Positions 32,321 through 44,595 of a stretch of 64,000 nt of DNA are shown in pieces. The position numbers and the translations under genes were made by a program. Position 1 is the first letter of the stretch. The number at the start of each line of letters is the position of its first letter. Source of the DNA: Cycas panzhihuaensis (Eukaryota > Cycadophyta); contig CM041465.1 in assembly GCA_023213395.1 (NCBI GenBank), forward strand, positions 153,271,741 through 153,335,740, in the 5' to 3' direction. Below the pieces are notes generated by a model. The model did no database searches, was not told the origin of the DNA, and was given only the letters and a program-made list of their open reading frames with translations.

Positions 32321-34590
32321 TTCTTTTGGCAATGTAGATGATGATGGATACCCATTAAAAATAATTGATAAATTCAATAAATCTTTTCCTAGGAAGCTTT
32401 TCTACTTCTTATTAGATGGTGGAAAAAAGTCATGGGTGAATAGGCCTTTGTTTTTAATGCTTAGGCTTGGCCCCTGGTATAGTAGTGATATTAACAACTA
32501 TGAGGCATTTTATTTATGGGAGTTAATTGGGGTAATATAGGAACTAATGCAAAGGGAATGACATCTATAGGAGAAGGTGTTATATGTAAAGGGGACATCT
32601 AAGCAAGAAATCTCCAATCAAGTTATGCCAAGATATCAAATTAAGGTGTTATGCTTGATTGGGGTATAATACAATTGAGGGAATCAGATATCAAGGGTGG
32701 TATATGTACTAACTCATAGTGTTCCTACTTAGAAGAGGAAATGTTTTGTATGAGAGAAATAATAATCATGTGAATCAATTTAGGTTCTTCAATTACATCT
32801 CATAAAAGAAGTTGTTTCTTATAAAATTTTCATCCACAATGTATAGTCAATCTTTCAACAGTCAGTTTGACATGTCACACTAAAGGGTTTTATTGCTTCT
32901 AACGTCATTGGGTATGAAATGAAGATTCCTAAGTCTACATTTTACCTCCTTCACCCTGTTTGACCTTGTTGCTTATTGTGATAAACTGATGAATGTTTAT
33001 TCAACTCTATTTAGCCTTTGTGATGGTTGTCCTTCTAATCTTTCTTAGCTTATTAGGTGTTGTGGCATCTTAGTTTGTGTATTTTTTGTCTATATCCTTT
33101 ATTTATGTTCCTTCTATTCTGCTCATCTTAGTGTTTATGTTTGTGTTGAATGGCCTACTTGCTTGTCCTTCTATCATTGACATTTTGTTGTGCATATGAT
33201 GACTATGGGATTCATTTCCTTATTTCTATGTTGGGTATGTCAGTAACTACTTTATTATCTTATCTCTCTATGCAATGATTGGCCATTGTATTAAGTGGCT
33301 ATCTCTGCATTAGATATCTTTGATCTTGTGCTTCACACTATGTATTTAATCGATCAAATATAAAGCCATATGTTGCCAAATTGTAGGTCAATATGCAAGT
33401 TTCCTTATGTAGGATACCTTATGCACGGGTCATCAAAATTCATAAGAGGCTTATTTTTTTATTTTTATTTTTATATAGTTTGAAACTTTATAATATAAAA
33501 TATAGAATATTCTTATTTTAATAAAACACCCCTTTCAATAATTTAAAAATTCATCATTTTAATCCTAATTTTAGTATTTTGATTCAATATTTATAATAGC
33601 TTTCATTCAATATTGTAGAGATCCTTTTCAATTCTTTTCACTAGTAGAGATTACATTCCATTGAATTTAATGATCACCAATAAAGAACCTTAAGAGCATA
33701 GTCACTATATAACTTTTTTATCAAGTGTTTAGCTTATAAACACTTTAGTGAGAGGATATTAGAATAGAGGTCTTCATCTTCTATTGTCTTTAGAGATTGA
33801 TTATTAGGTTGCATGTGATATTTTTTTCCTTGCACATGAATTTTTCCACCTACATGTGACATATGTCTGTTTGCATATCTCAAAGCCTATTATTTAGTAT
33901 TTGACTTCCTACATGTCCAACTACTTACAATTTAAACTTTACAACAGGCATATTAAAAATTACCTCCAAAACTGAATAGGTCAACTAAGAAACTATACAT
34001 TAATACATGTCACATATGTAAATCTTAAGCAGCGATCAAATCCTATAAATTAACTAGTAATTACAATTGATAATGTACTATGAATATGCTTTGATACTAA
34101 GATATTATAGTAAGGCATGTAATGAGGATAATAATTGATAGGATTAACTATCAAAATATTATAAATTAATTTTAAAAATTTTGATTTAATCTCTATTAAA
34201 AAAATGTCTCATATTACACAAGTGGCTTAATAATCCTTACTTCTTACTAATGCATTTTATAAAATAACCTATATATACTATATATAATACTTAGGATAAT
34301 ATTAATCATACCTAGTGTAACACATATAAGGTAAGAGACCTAACCCCCATTGACTCAGCACTTCACAAAACATAAAATAACGTTACACTAATATAATACA
34401 AAAATTAAAGAGGAGGTCCATAACCTAAGACATACGCCATAATATTAAATCAAGACCTTGTGTCTATTGATAAAGAAGTTTGATTATAATTAATTCATAA
34501 ACCTTTTTTTTTTTTGAAAAAAGGGGATATAATTGAACTAAAGAAATCATGTAAATTTTAGGATATTTTGCATTTATAATTATATGATTT
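32321..34590. other. no recognisable feature
   Basis: AT-rich, mostly non-coding. It may contain the lost 5' part of E. I see no gag motif, PBS or LTR end that I can defend. Confidence 0.45.
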
Positions 34591-34595
34591 TCATA

Positions 34596-35290
34596 ATTAC
34601 TCTTCATGTTGATGATATCATTTTATTTTCCAAAAACAAAAAACTCTGTAGAAGATTATTTGTTATCTAAATTTATAACAAAAGATCTTGAAGAAATTTA
34701 TTACCATTTCATATTACTAATCTTAAGAAATATAAAAGAGAAAAAGAAATATTTAAGTCAATATATGAACTTAGGTGACACCCTCAAAATTTTTGGAATG
34801 CAAGTTCACAAATTCATAAGAACACTTGTAGATGCCAACTATAAATTATCTCTAGACATATGTCCTTAAAAGGTTGAAGAGGGAAAAGTTAATGGAATTG
34901 GTTCCATATAGGAGTAAAATAGGTAGTTTGATATATATTATGGTTTATGCCAAACCTAGAATTACATTAATAGTGGTAGTAGTAAGTCAATATATGAGTA
35001 AATTAGGTCCATAACATTAGGTGGTAGTGAAAAGTATGTTTAAGTACTTGAAAGGAGCATTTGGGTATGGAATTTGTTACAATAGAAGTAACATGAGTCT
35101 AAGCTTAGATTTATTAGTTGGATACATAGATGTAGACTAGAGTGGTGGTCTCAATAGTGGAATATTAGTAATAATGTATGTGTTTAAACTATTTGTTAAT
35201 ATTATAAGTAGAAATAACAAATGACAACCCATAGTTGTATTATCATCGATTTCCCAAAAATTGAGATTATAGCATTCACCATGAATTAAG
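34596..35290 (+). pseudogene. copia RT-RNase H fragment G
   Basis: The plus strand starts at L-H-V-D-D-I-I-L-F-S-K-N (34602-34637), the RT catalytic block with both aspartates. Frameshifts follow. Then come G-S-L-I-Y-I-M-V-Y near 34930, S-Q-Y-M-S-K near 34990, M-F-K-Y-L-K-G near 35037, and a damaged RNase H start near 35130 with I-D-V-D. It ends in a block equivalent to S-T-E-x-E near 35260. No LTR or PPT is recognised downstream, so it is a fragment. Confidence 0.78.
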
Positions 35291-36158
35291 TAAGGCAAGT
35301 CTACATTTCAAATTTACATTTCAATTGATTTTCTACTTTGATACATATCTAAATTCACATTTACCTATTATTTGGTGATGGGTATTTGAGTGATTGATCA
35401 ATGATGGTAAGATACCTATAAGTAATACAATGGAAATCATATACCCAAGCCTCATTCAACAAGAAATGAATCCTCAACATATCCTAAGCTCCTTTGGAGT
35501 CCTTTTCCATCTTTTAATCATCATTTTTTATGAATTTATTCTTTGTAAATGTTATAATGATTTCATCCTTTTTCCTAAAACTCCTACTACCATTATAGAA
35601 GTTGATATTATTACATTTTTTACCATGATGTATCTTATATTGTTATGGAAAATATAATGATATAGGCATACCTTTATAAAAATATAATTGTAAGACACCC
35701 TCTTGAATGTTGTTTGGTCATTAAATTACAATGGGATATTGTGCAAAACAATAGTGCAAGGTGTACCATTACACTTTTTACAATGGAACGATAAGCATTG
35801 TTTTAAAAATTATAATAGGATAAGATGTATCATTATGAAAAATAAAATTGTACATCATGCATTATTGAAATTTTATGAGCACTTATCTCTTTCATATTTA
35901 TTGCATTCTTTACCAATTTTTTCTCATCAAAATTAATTTTAGGCTTCAGGGAAGGGGACAAGAAGTTAGTACTCCACCTCTTACTTGTGCCCCAACTCCC
36001 CCTCTCCTTCTTGGATAAAACCATGTGGTTTTACCCTTTATTTTTTGAAAAATAATGGCCCATCTATCCATGGATAAAATCCCATTTAATTCTCCACCAA
36101 ACTAACATTAAATTTTCACCATCACCCCTCCAAACCCAATAATTAATACCATGGGCTT
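35291..36158. other. no recognisable feature
   Basis: AT-rich spacer between fragment G and element H. The last five bases (36154-36158, GGCTT) are the proposed target duplication of H. Confidence 0.5.
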
Positions 36159-36654
36159 TGAGGAGAAAATATAACTGCAGAAGCAATGTGATAATAGAAC
36201 TCTAAACCATGCAAAGAATAAATAACATAAACAAATCAAACACTCAACAAAGAACACTAAGAGATTCATGTCTAAGCATAGACTTTTAATTAATCTAAGC
36301 AATAACTAAAGAATTACATAGATGAATGAACCCCTACTATTCTCCTCAACTCATCCACGACCATATCACATTACATGTGTCGTTACATAAGAATATATAG
36401 ATACAACATTATAAGATACTACCTTGCAGTTTTACAATACAATAGGCATAAACCATAGGCCAACAAAGACCCCCATAAGACACCTAAAAATTTTTCTCGG
36501 GGGCTCCTACCCTTGAACCCCCACTTGGAGGGCTGCTGGCCCCCAAAACCTCCCAATCTGGGGCCCTACAACGGGCCCTAGGACCCCCGCAAAGGGGTTT
36601 GGGTGTAATGCCTATACCCATGTAACACTTGCAAAGTGTTCAACATATCTAACA
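36159..36654 (-). repeat. 3' LTR of copia H
   Basis: 496 bp, TGTTAGATATG at 36654 to TTTTCTCCTCA at 36159. It has a GC-rich block (about 36500-36610) with several short inverted repeats, mostly absent from the 5' LTR. An inverted repeat AACACTT / AAAGTGTT lies near the start. Confidence 0.92.
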
Positions 36655-36666
36655 ATCTCCCACCTG
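36655..36666 (-). other. polypurine tract of copia H
   Basis: Minus strand CAGGTGGGAGAT directly precedes the LTR start. Confidence 0.8.
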
Positions 36667-36699
36667 TTGAACACTTTATAAGAAAACCTGCATACATAA

Positions 36700-37491
36700 C
36701 TACTGAATGCCAAAATCACAAACACCCATTACAATTCTACACCATTTAAATTTTTTAGTGCTAACAATCTTAGTCAATGAGTATGAAGCATTCTCTTATA
36801 TAACAATCTTCTATAAATCCACCTTGTGATCTTGAACTATTTCCCTCATAAAATAGAACCACATATTAATATGCTTCCACTGAGCATGATAAATAGGGTT
36901 CTTTGTTAGGTATATTGTACTTTGACTATTACAATCTATCCTCACAACATCCTACTTAAAGCCAATATCTGTGCATAATCTCTGTAACCAAACCACTTCC
37001 TTGTACACATGAGTAGCTTCTATATACTCTACTTCTATGCTAAAAGGTACTACAACTTGTTATCTTTTACTCATCCAGTCGAATGTGCCACCACAAAGGG
37101 TAAGAACATACTCGCTTGTAGATCTTCTAATGTCAAGATCTCCAGCCCAATCAACATCAACAAAACCTCTTAGGTTCACTATTCTACACTCCATGGGATC
37201 TCCTTGATAGTAAATTCCATAGTTTGATGTACCTCGTAGATACCTAAAAATCCTTTTCATAACCACCCAATGCTTCCTGCCTGGGTTTGACATATACCTG
37301 CTAACTACTGCCACTGCATGGGCAATGTCTGGTCGAGTATAAACCATCGCATATATTAGGCTACCAACAACACTAGCATAAGGGACAAATGCCATGTCTT
37401 CAACATCTTGGTGAGTCTTTGGGAATTGTTCAACTAATAGTTTTAAACCAGTAGGAAGAGGAACATTAACTAGTTTACTATCTTGCAACAT
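36700..37491 (-). pseudogene. copia RT end and RNase H (element H)
   Basis: An open stretch of 143 codons (37491-37060) reads V-G-S-L-I-Y-A-M-V-Y-T-R-P-D-I, R-Y-M-S-N-P-G and F-V-D-V-D-W-A-G-D near 37150 (RNase H Asp), then S-T-S-E-Y-V. After a stop, V-E-Y-I-E-A holds the Glu region and I-D-C-N-S-Q-S-T-I near 36940 the next Asp position, which reads C-N-S where the family has C-D-S/N. The pol end is near 36700. Confidence 0.9.
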
Positions 37492-38300
37492 GAATTATTG
37501 TAATATTATCTCAATGTACCATCTTTGGCTAAGCTAAATCTTCTTGTTTCTCCTATCCCTTTTAATCTCAATGCCTAAAATAAAATGTGTAGCACCAAGG
37601 TCCTTCATCTCAAAGTGATATGCCAGTTGGTCTTTCACAAGTTGGTTCATTCCTTTATTATTACAAACTAAAAGTATGTCATCAATATATAAAGCCAGAA
37701 TAACAAAATGATCACCAACCTACTTATAATAAATGCAATGATTTGTTTTACTATACATAAAGCCATCTGCTAACATATATTAATTAAACTTCTGATACCA
37801 CATCCTTGGTGATTGTTTCAAGCTGTATAATTACTTCTTTAACCCACATACTATATTCTCTTTCCCTACAACTTTAAACCCTTTGGGCTACAATATATAA
37901 ATTTCTTCCTTGAGCTCACTATGAAGAAATGTAGTCTTCACATCCATTTAATGCACTTCAAGATCATCGGAAGCTACTACAACCCACAAAAATTTAATTG
38001 AAGCAACTTTTACAATAGGAGAAAATACTTCACCAAAATTTATTCCCTTAACCTTGGAGTAGCCCTTTGCTACCAAATAGGCCTTATACTTTTCCACAGT
38101 ACCATCTGCTTGAAACTTCTTCTTAAAGATCTATTTATTATCAACAAGTTTTCTGCCATTAGGGAGATCCACCAAATCCTACGTATTACTTTTATTTAAG
38201 GCCATCATTTCTTCCTGCATGGCCTTCATCTAGAGTTGGCTCTCTTTTGACTCTAGAGCCTCCTAAACAGTACCTAGATTACCATCTGTAGCAAATAAAA
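37492..38300 (-). pseudogene. copia reverse transcriptase (element H)
   Basis: Blocks: A-M-Q-E-E-M near 38215, D-L-V-D-L-P near 38170, K-A-Y-L-V-A-K-G-Y near 38070, M-D-V-K-T-T-F-L near 37935, L-Y-S-L-K-Q-S-P near 37820 and L-Y-I-D-D-I-L-L-V near 37690-37665 with both catalytic aspartates. Also F-E-M-K-D-L-G near 37600. About six in-frame stops, mostly where Trp or Gln is expected. Confidence 0.9.
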
Positions 38301-39300
38301 AAGAGGAGCAATGAAAGTATTTAGGAATATACCTATCAGGCTGTCTTCTCTCACGAGTTGATCTCCTCAAGATGTGGGGTTCTTGAGGTTGAGCTACCTA
38401 TATAGCTGGTTCTTCCTCTTTAGTTGACTCATATTCTGATATAGAATCTTCATCATTTACTTCAAATTTTACCTTCTTAGAGTGTTCCTCCTTTGGTTCT
38501 TCATACTTCTTTAGTTCTTCATACTGCTTTAGAGACTTGAACTCCTCTTTAAAGACAAAATCATAACTATATATAACCTTTTATGTTTTAAGGTTATAAA
38601 GCTTATATCCTTTAACACCATCACAATAGCCAATGAAAATAATCTTTTATGCTTTGAAATCAAGCTTAGTCCTTTGCTATTTAGGAACATACACAAAAGC
38701 TTCATAACCAAACACTCTAAGATAGCCAAGAGATGGTTTCTTACCAGACCATACTTCTTCAGGGGTTTCATATACTAAGGCAATTATTGGTGATTTGTTT
38801 ATCAAGTAGCTTCCAATCATCACAGCCTCCACCCAGAATTTCTTCTTTAATCCAACATCACTAAGCATACTCCTCGATCTCTCCAACAAGGCCTTATTCA
38901 TACTTTTAGCAACCCTATTTTGTTGTGGAGTATAGAGAATTATATTGTGCCTTATTATCCCACACTATTTATAGAACTGCTCAAATTCCTTTGAGCAAAA
39001 CTCACCTCCATTATCAGTCCTCAGTACCTTGATCTACCTGTTACTCTAATTCTTGACCAAGGCCTTGAATTCTTTGAATTTATTGAAGACTTCAGATTTT
39101 TGCTTGAGAAAGTACTGCCATGTCTTTCTTAAGAAATCATCTATGAATGAGACAAAGTATTTGGACCCACCCAATGAGGGTACATCAACAGGTCCAAAAA
39201 CATCGTTGCTTGAAGGAAAATTGACTCGATTCTATTTACCATAACAATGCTCACAGAAATCAAAATCAAAAGAGTAATGAATTCCAGAGATGTCTTTTAC
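38301..39300 (-). pseudogene. copia integrase (element H)
   Basis: Core blocks: F-I-D-D-F near 39145 (first Asp), R-T-D-N-G-G-E-F near 39010 (second Asp) and T-P-Q-Q-N-R-V-A-K-S-M-N near 38925-38895. The family has V-A-E-R there; the catalytic Glu codon is AAA, Lys (38904-38906), and the Gly before is Arg. The open stretch 38901-38677 covers the rest of the core and G-Y-L-R-V-F-G-Y. The C-terminal V-I-Y-S-Y-D-F-V-F-K-E block near 38560 matches the family's R-D-V-x-F-x-E. A charged linker to RT follows. Confidence 0.9.
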
Positions 39301-39830
39301 CATATCTTTGGAGAATAAATCATGGAGGCCTTTCTCTCCAATATGGCCCAATCTCTAATGCCACAATATAGATTTACTAGTAAGTGATATTTAAGTCCTA
39401 CCTTTGTTATTGCCACTTTCTATAATAATTGGACTATAACTTCCAACACACACCATACTTACATTAAGCTTGTATAACATTCCAAATTAGACCCCTCTTG
39501 CCAGCATAAATGCTCCTCGAACCATTTTACGGTTGTCTTTATTAAAGATCACTTCTATTCCTGCATTACCCAATTGACTGATAAACAACTGACTCATAGC
39601 TAAACTAGGAATATGACTTACATTAGAGGTAGTTTTAACTCTTCTATCCCCAAATCAAACCTTTACCTTTCCATAACCCACAATTTTATATGGATAATGA
39701 TCCCTAAGAAATACCTCACCTCCATCAATCCTTTTGTATTCACAAAACTAGTCCCTATGAGGAGTGACATAAAGTGAAGCACTGGAGTCAATTAACCAAG
39801 ACTTAATATTTGACAACTTACCTGAGGTTG
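39301..39830 (-). pseudogene. copia protease and pre-integrase domain (element H)
   Basis: The protease active site near 39815-39770 reads W-L-I-D-S-S-A-S-L-Y-V-T, with the family's D-S-G-A-S changed to D-S-S-A-S. The pre-integrase zinc region follows (L-W-H and I-G-E-K-G-L near 39350). Stops interrupt both. Confidence 0.75.
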
Positions 39831-39899
39831 GCAAATAAACATCGACATCAACTTCATTAGAGGCTTTTGTTACCGTGGAAGAAGTAGCTTCAGGTGACT

Positions 39900-40700
39900 T
39901 TCCCTTGTCAAACTTGACTTGACACTAGCTCTTCATATGGCCAACCTTCCTATATCTCCAGCATACCAAAGGTCCTCTACTTGGAGATTTAGATTTTCCT
40001 CTGGATTTTGGTCATATGTTCCTAAGCCTTTGTTGGTTGCAATCCAACATTCAACCTCTCACTTCTAATACTTTTTTCAAATAATCCTTTAGAAGATTTT
40101 CACCTTGTCTCTTCTGATAGCAAAGCAATAACAACATCATCAAATTTTAGGGTGGTAAGAGTCATGCTGTTAATCGTTATTACAATATTATCCCAGGAAT
40201 TAGGAAGCAAACATAACAAGGTAATACACTTGTCTTCTTCAGACATTGTTATCCCAACTAAAATAAGTTGGCTCACCATGGTGTTAAATGTAGTGAGATA
40301 ATCTGCAACAGCAACTCCATCACTCATCCTGAGTGAATACAACTTTTTCTAAAGAAATAACTTATTAATAAGGAATTTGTCTGATATAAAGCCTCTAACT
40401 GTCTCCATAGATCTTTGGTCGTAAACTCTGTGGCAATATTCAATAACAATGTGTCTAAAAGGCATAACCTTATCGAACTAATTACATTTTAATCAAGCTT
40501 CTTCCTGTCTTCATCACCCATAGTTGTAGGCTTTGTTCCTTCTACAATGATCCACTAATCCTTCTCGATGAGGATATCTTCTATCTTTAGCTTCCATAGC
40601 TTAAAGTTCTGATTATTAAACTTTTCAATCTCCATCTTTGTAGTACTTTGCATGATCTTTGCATTCAAGTTTACTACATAAGGCTCCTATTTACCAAATA
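39900..40700 (-). pseudogene. copia gag (element H)
   Basis: The open piece 40342-40100 reads L-T-T-F-N-T-M-V-S-Q-L and E-E-D-K-C-I-T-L-L-C-L-L-P-N-S-W, the conserved copia gag (UBN2) core. The zinc knuckle near 39965-39925 reads C-W-R-Y-R-K-V-G-H-M-K-S, a stop, then C. Its second Cys is Tyr. The N-terminal part starts after the PBS and holds damaged L-W-K-L-K blocks near 40600. Confidence 0.82.
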
Positions 40701-40725
40701 GATTCCCACAGAACTAAAACCCTTA

Positions 40726-40737
40726 GCTCTGATACCA
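40726..40737 (-). other. primer-binding site of copia H
   Basis: Minus strand TGGTATCAGAGC, perfect initiator-Met tRNA complement, two bases from the LTR end. Confidence 0.92.
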
Positions 40738-40739
40738 AC

Positions 40740-41169
40740 TAAAGAGAAAATATAACTACAGAAGTAATGTGATAATAGAACTCTAAACCAAGCAAAGAAC
40801 AAATAACATAAACAAATCAATAACTTAACAAAGAAAACTACGAGATTCAGGTCTAAGCATAGACCTTTCATTAATCTAAGCAACAACTAAAGAATTACAT
40901 AGATGAATGAACCTCTACTCTTCTCCTTGACTCATCCATGACTATATCATATTACATGTGTCGTTACATAAGAATATACATACACAACATTACAAGATAC
41001 CACCTTGTGGTTTTACAATACAATGGGCATAAACCACGGGCTGACAAATACCCCCATAAGACACCCAAAAAAATTTCTCAGGGGCTCCTGCCCCCCGAAC
41101 CCCCGCCTGGGAGGCCAAAAACCCCCCTAGGACTATGTAACACTTGCAAAGTGTTCAACATATCTAATA
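40740..41169 (-). repeat. 5' LTR of copia H
   Basis: 430 bp, aligned along its length to 36159-36654. Its outer terminus reads TATTAG where the other copy has TGTTAG, and the inner end reads TTTA for CTCA, so both termini have decayed. It lacks most of the GC-rich block of the 3' LTR, which accounts for the 66-bp length difference. Confidence 0.92.
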
Positions 41170-41174
41170 GTCTT

Positions 41175-44100
41175 TACCTATGATTTTCAATGAACTGATA
41201 ACCCATATACCACCTCTTAATAGTCCATGAATAGGCCTCCTATTTCACTTAGAAGAGAGGGTAATTTTTGTAACAAAATATTACTAAAATTTACACCCAA
41301 GTGCTATCATAATTTGTGACTTTGAGTCACTTATTGGATAGTCATCTTGGAGGAAGATGATATTGCTATTAAGTGGTGGATAGCTAGAACCTAGAAGATT
41401 AAGTCATTTGCCTAAGTTTGGGGTAATTCTATGGTGATTTCCATCTATGGTGTACAAATTTGACCATTGATTTTGGCTCCAATCCTTTTCTCTTTTGTGT
41501 GATGTCTTATTTGCTTACTTCTATTTAATTGTTCTCCATCTATAGTTTATTTTACTTCTCTAACTATTGATTTCTTATGAAAAATATGCTCATTAAGGTT
41601 TAGGGGAGCCTTTGGATTATTTAAGTCTTATTTATGTTGGTGATTCACCATATTTAAGGCCTTCTAGTTACCAAAGTCCACAATGGATAATTTTAATTTA
41701 AAAACTTATAGTTTGCTTTCAATAGTTTATCAATATTATGATGCTTTCTTTCTTAGTTAATATTGTAGATTAAAGATCACTTCATAAACTTTTTAGTTGT
41801 AGGTGATAGGAAGAAATCAACTTGGAGCCTCAAGCATTATTCCTAGAAAGTAAAATTGCATATGGGGCAGGGGAGGTATTATCTATTTCTCTATAAGTAT
41901 GAGCCTCTCTATATAAATTTGATTTTACTTTCAAAGGTATTTTTAGGAATTCTCATTTAAGCTACAATCTTTTTTTCTATTGTAATCTAATATAACAAGT
42001 AGAAATACTATTGAATATTTCTTAGGTTTGACTAATAACTAACAAGCACTCTTAGTACTTGGTTTTACCTTGCATGGTAAAAATAGAGGTAAGAAACAAA
42101 AAGTGAAAGCAAAATTTAAAAGTGTGCTTAAAGGTGTTGCTTCCCTCCATTTTTCTTTAATTATTTTGTGCTTAAAATCTCACTAAAAGAGAAAGGAAAC
42201 GAACTTGATTTTCACTTCATTTTACCTTGAAAAGGAAACAAAATCACTTCTTCTCTTTTCTTGCCTTTTCATTCCTAAAAGTGAAAAAGAAAAAGTGTCG
42301 ATTGCTTGTGTACACATCTCTTCATATGTTTTTTTCTCTCTCTTCCTTTCACTTTCAGTTTAATTAGCTCATAAAAACTTTAAAAAGGATAACTAAATTA
42401 AGTTAATAGATGTTCCTACTTATAAGACTTATATTAAGATGAGGATTAAGTGTATAGTTGCAAGTCCCTAAACCCATGGTTTGTAGGTTCTTGCATTTAA
42501 TTAAGATTTTATGATGTGTGCATCCAAAAATAAAATCACATATTAGTTAATACTTGGTGTATGCTACATTGCTCTTCAATATTTTAGATTAGGTTCTTAC
42601 CTTTCTAGAAGAAAGGTCAGTTAGTAATAAGTTGGGTTTCATCTCCAACCATCATGTTGATCTTATACTTGATATTTGGGTTATCTTGCTATGTTTTGAG
42701 TGACCTAGTGATGGGTAATTATTTCCATTACATACAATCAAGAGAGTTGAGTGAGCATCATTTAAGTTATTAAGAGTGATTTCTTCTCACCTCATTTACC
42801 TCTAAAAAGTTAAGACAATCTAGAATTAGATGTGGGCATCCCCAAGCTTTTCACACTTATAAATGGGATATTATGGTGAGAAACTCTCCTCCATATCCCA
42901 CGAGTAGATCATTAACCTATAGTTCAATTCTTTTTCATCTTTCTTCTCATCAACCCTCCCTTTCTATTGGTTTACATCAATGAGCTTGTGTAATTAGTAG
43001 GTTGGCAGAGGTAAGTTCAGTACCATTAGAGGAAATAGATCCTAGGTTATATTCGTAGGATCTTGATAGCAATTAAGGCATTTATACCCTAACATCTCTC
43101 TTAGTCTTGAAGCCTTACTTTAGTGTTATTTACTTGATCTAAGGGACTTGTATAGTTAGGTTTTATCTTGCTCTTATACTTTAACTACATTTAGATTAGT
43201 GATAGTTTAGCTTTATTGTTCTTTTTTTTCTCAATTTGTTTGTTGATTGATTAGTAGCCCCACTAGGTAGCTTAATACTATTTATGTAATCCTTGTCTAC
43301 TTCCCCTTATTTTATCTTTAGTACTCAACCTTCTATCCTTCTTCACACCCTGTAACCACGCATTTGCATCCATGAGGCACATGATTTCTCATGACGAAAT
43401 CATCGAACTCCCTTCTCTAATTTAGGCCTCTTACCTTGGGTTTTATGTCAAGTCATATGAGCCACATCCCTCTCATATAAGTTACATCTCGAGTAAGCTT
43501 ACTAAGGACTTCATAGTATGAGTCATTTTCTTTTCATTAACTCCTTTCCTTGTTCCATTTGAGACTTGCTACCACGCGCGTCTTTCTTAAGGCCTCTTTA
43601 GTAGCTCACCTTGATTAAAATCACTTACCATATTATACGAGAGTGCAAAGAAAAAAACAATAATAATAACGATGTGATCCCTAGCATGGTCACCAAAATG
43701 TTTATTTAATAATGAGATTTTATTCTTTAATAAAAGGAAATATTTTAAGTCAAGATAAACCCTAGAAGAAATAAATAATTTTTTTGTCTACAAGGAATAT
43801 TATTCCTATAAGTGATGAATGAATATTTATGTGTATATATAGTCACTAGTTATATTGAAATATAGCAAGGTAAGAGTATTTATAAAGAGCAACAATGTTT
43901 ATTTTGTAAGGGTGTTTAACTTTTTTTATTGCATCAATTTATCTTGTATATTCTCCCAAAATAAATTAATATATTTCTTATTATTTTTTTCTTAGATAAA
44001 TTAATCAAATAAAATATGAAAGATAAATCAAATAAGGCATAAAGGCTCTTACTTTGTTTGTTCTTTGAGGAGGTGTCTTCACTTGATGACAAACGAGTGT

Positions 44101-44224
44101 AAACTCATATTCCTTCTTTATCCAATATTCTTTCAACTTGTAAGACAATGCTAAAGAAAATCTTTGCCAATGCGTATTCTTTGGGTGTAATGTCATCACT
44201 CAACTCCCTCTTACCTACCAGGAT
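41175..44224. other. no recognisable feature
   Basis: AT-rich sequence with many stops in all frames. No retroelement motif, RNA gene or clear repeat was seen. Confidence 0.5.
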
Positions 44225-44581
44225 TGTGCACCTCAATTTAGACATGTGATGCTCAACATGTCAAGGTAAGTTAAGGTAAGTTGAGTTAGTTTCATTTGAG
44301 TTAAGTTAGTATTATTTTATTATTAATTTGAATTGAGGGGTTGAGGAGTTTCCTCCTCCCCAAACTATAAATGTTAAGGGTGTACAACCCTGGTGTCTTT
44401 AGACACCACCTACTTTTGAGGAAGATTTGTAATACTCATTCTACTACAATGGATTGAACAACAAGGCTCTCATGTGTTTATGCTATTGTAATGGTGATAC
44501 ACTGCTGTATTGATGCAATACTAGTTTATACTTATTTGATATATGTTCTAACCTGTTAGTTTGCAAGCATATTTTCCTTCA
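44225..44581 (+). repeat. copia-type LTR I, left end uncertain
   Basis: It ends TTCCTTCA directly before a PBS. A TATA box candidate CTATAAAT lies at 44365-44372, followed by two short hairpins: AGGGTGTACAACCCT (44377-44391) and GGTGTCTTTAGACACC (44392-44407). The start could be TGTGCACC (44225) or a TG somewhat later. Confidence 0.65.
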
Positions 44582-44583
44582 TT

Positions 44584-44595
44584 TGGTATCAGAGC
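44584..44595 (+). other. primer-binding site of element I
   Basis: TGGTATCAGAGC, exact initiator-Met tRNA complement, two bases after the LTR. Confidence 0.92.

Larger units (their letters stand above)
36159..41169 (-). mobile_element. Ty1/copia element H, structurally complete
   Basis: The only element in the window with both ends visible, about 5.0 kb. 5' LTR 41169-40740, PBS 40737-40726, gag, protease, integrase, RT, RNase H, PPT 36666-36655, 3' LTR 36654-36159. Flanking bases GGCTT (36154-36158) and GTCTT (41170-41174) form a 4-of-5 match, fitting the 5-bp target duplication of copia elements. The LTRs have clearly diverged and differ by an internal length change, so insertion is old. 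All ORFs are broken. Confidence 0.93.
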
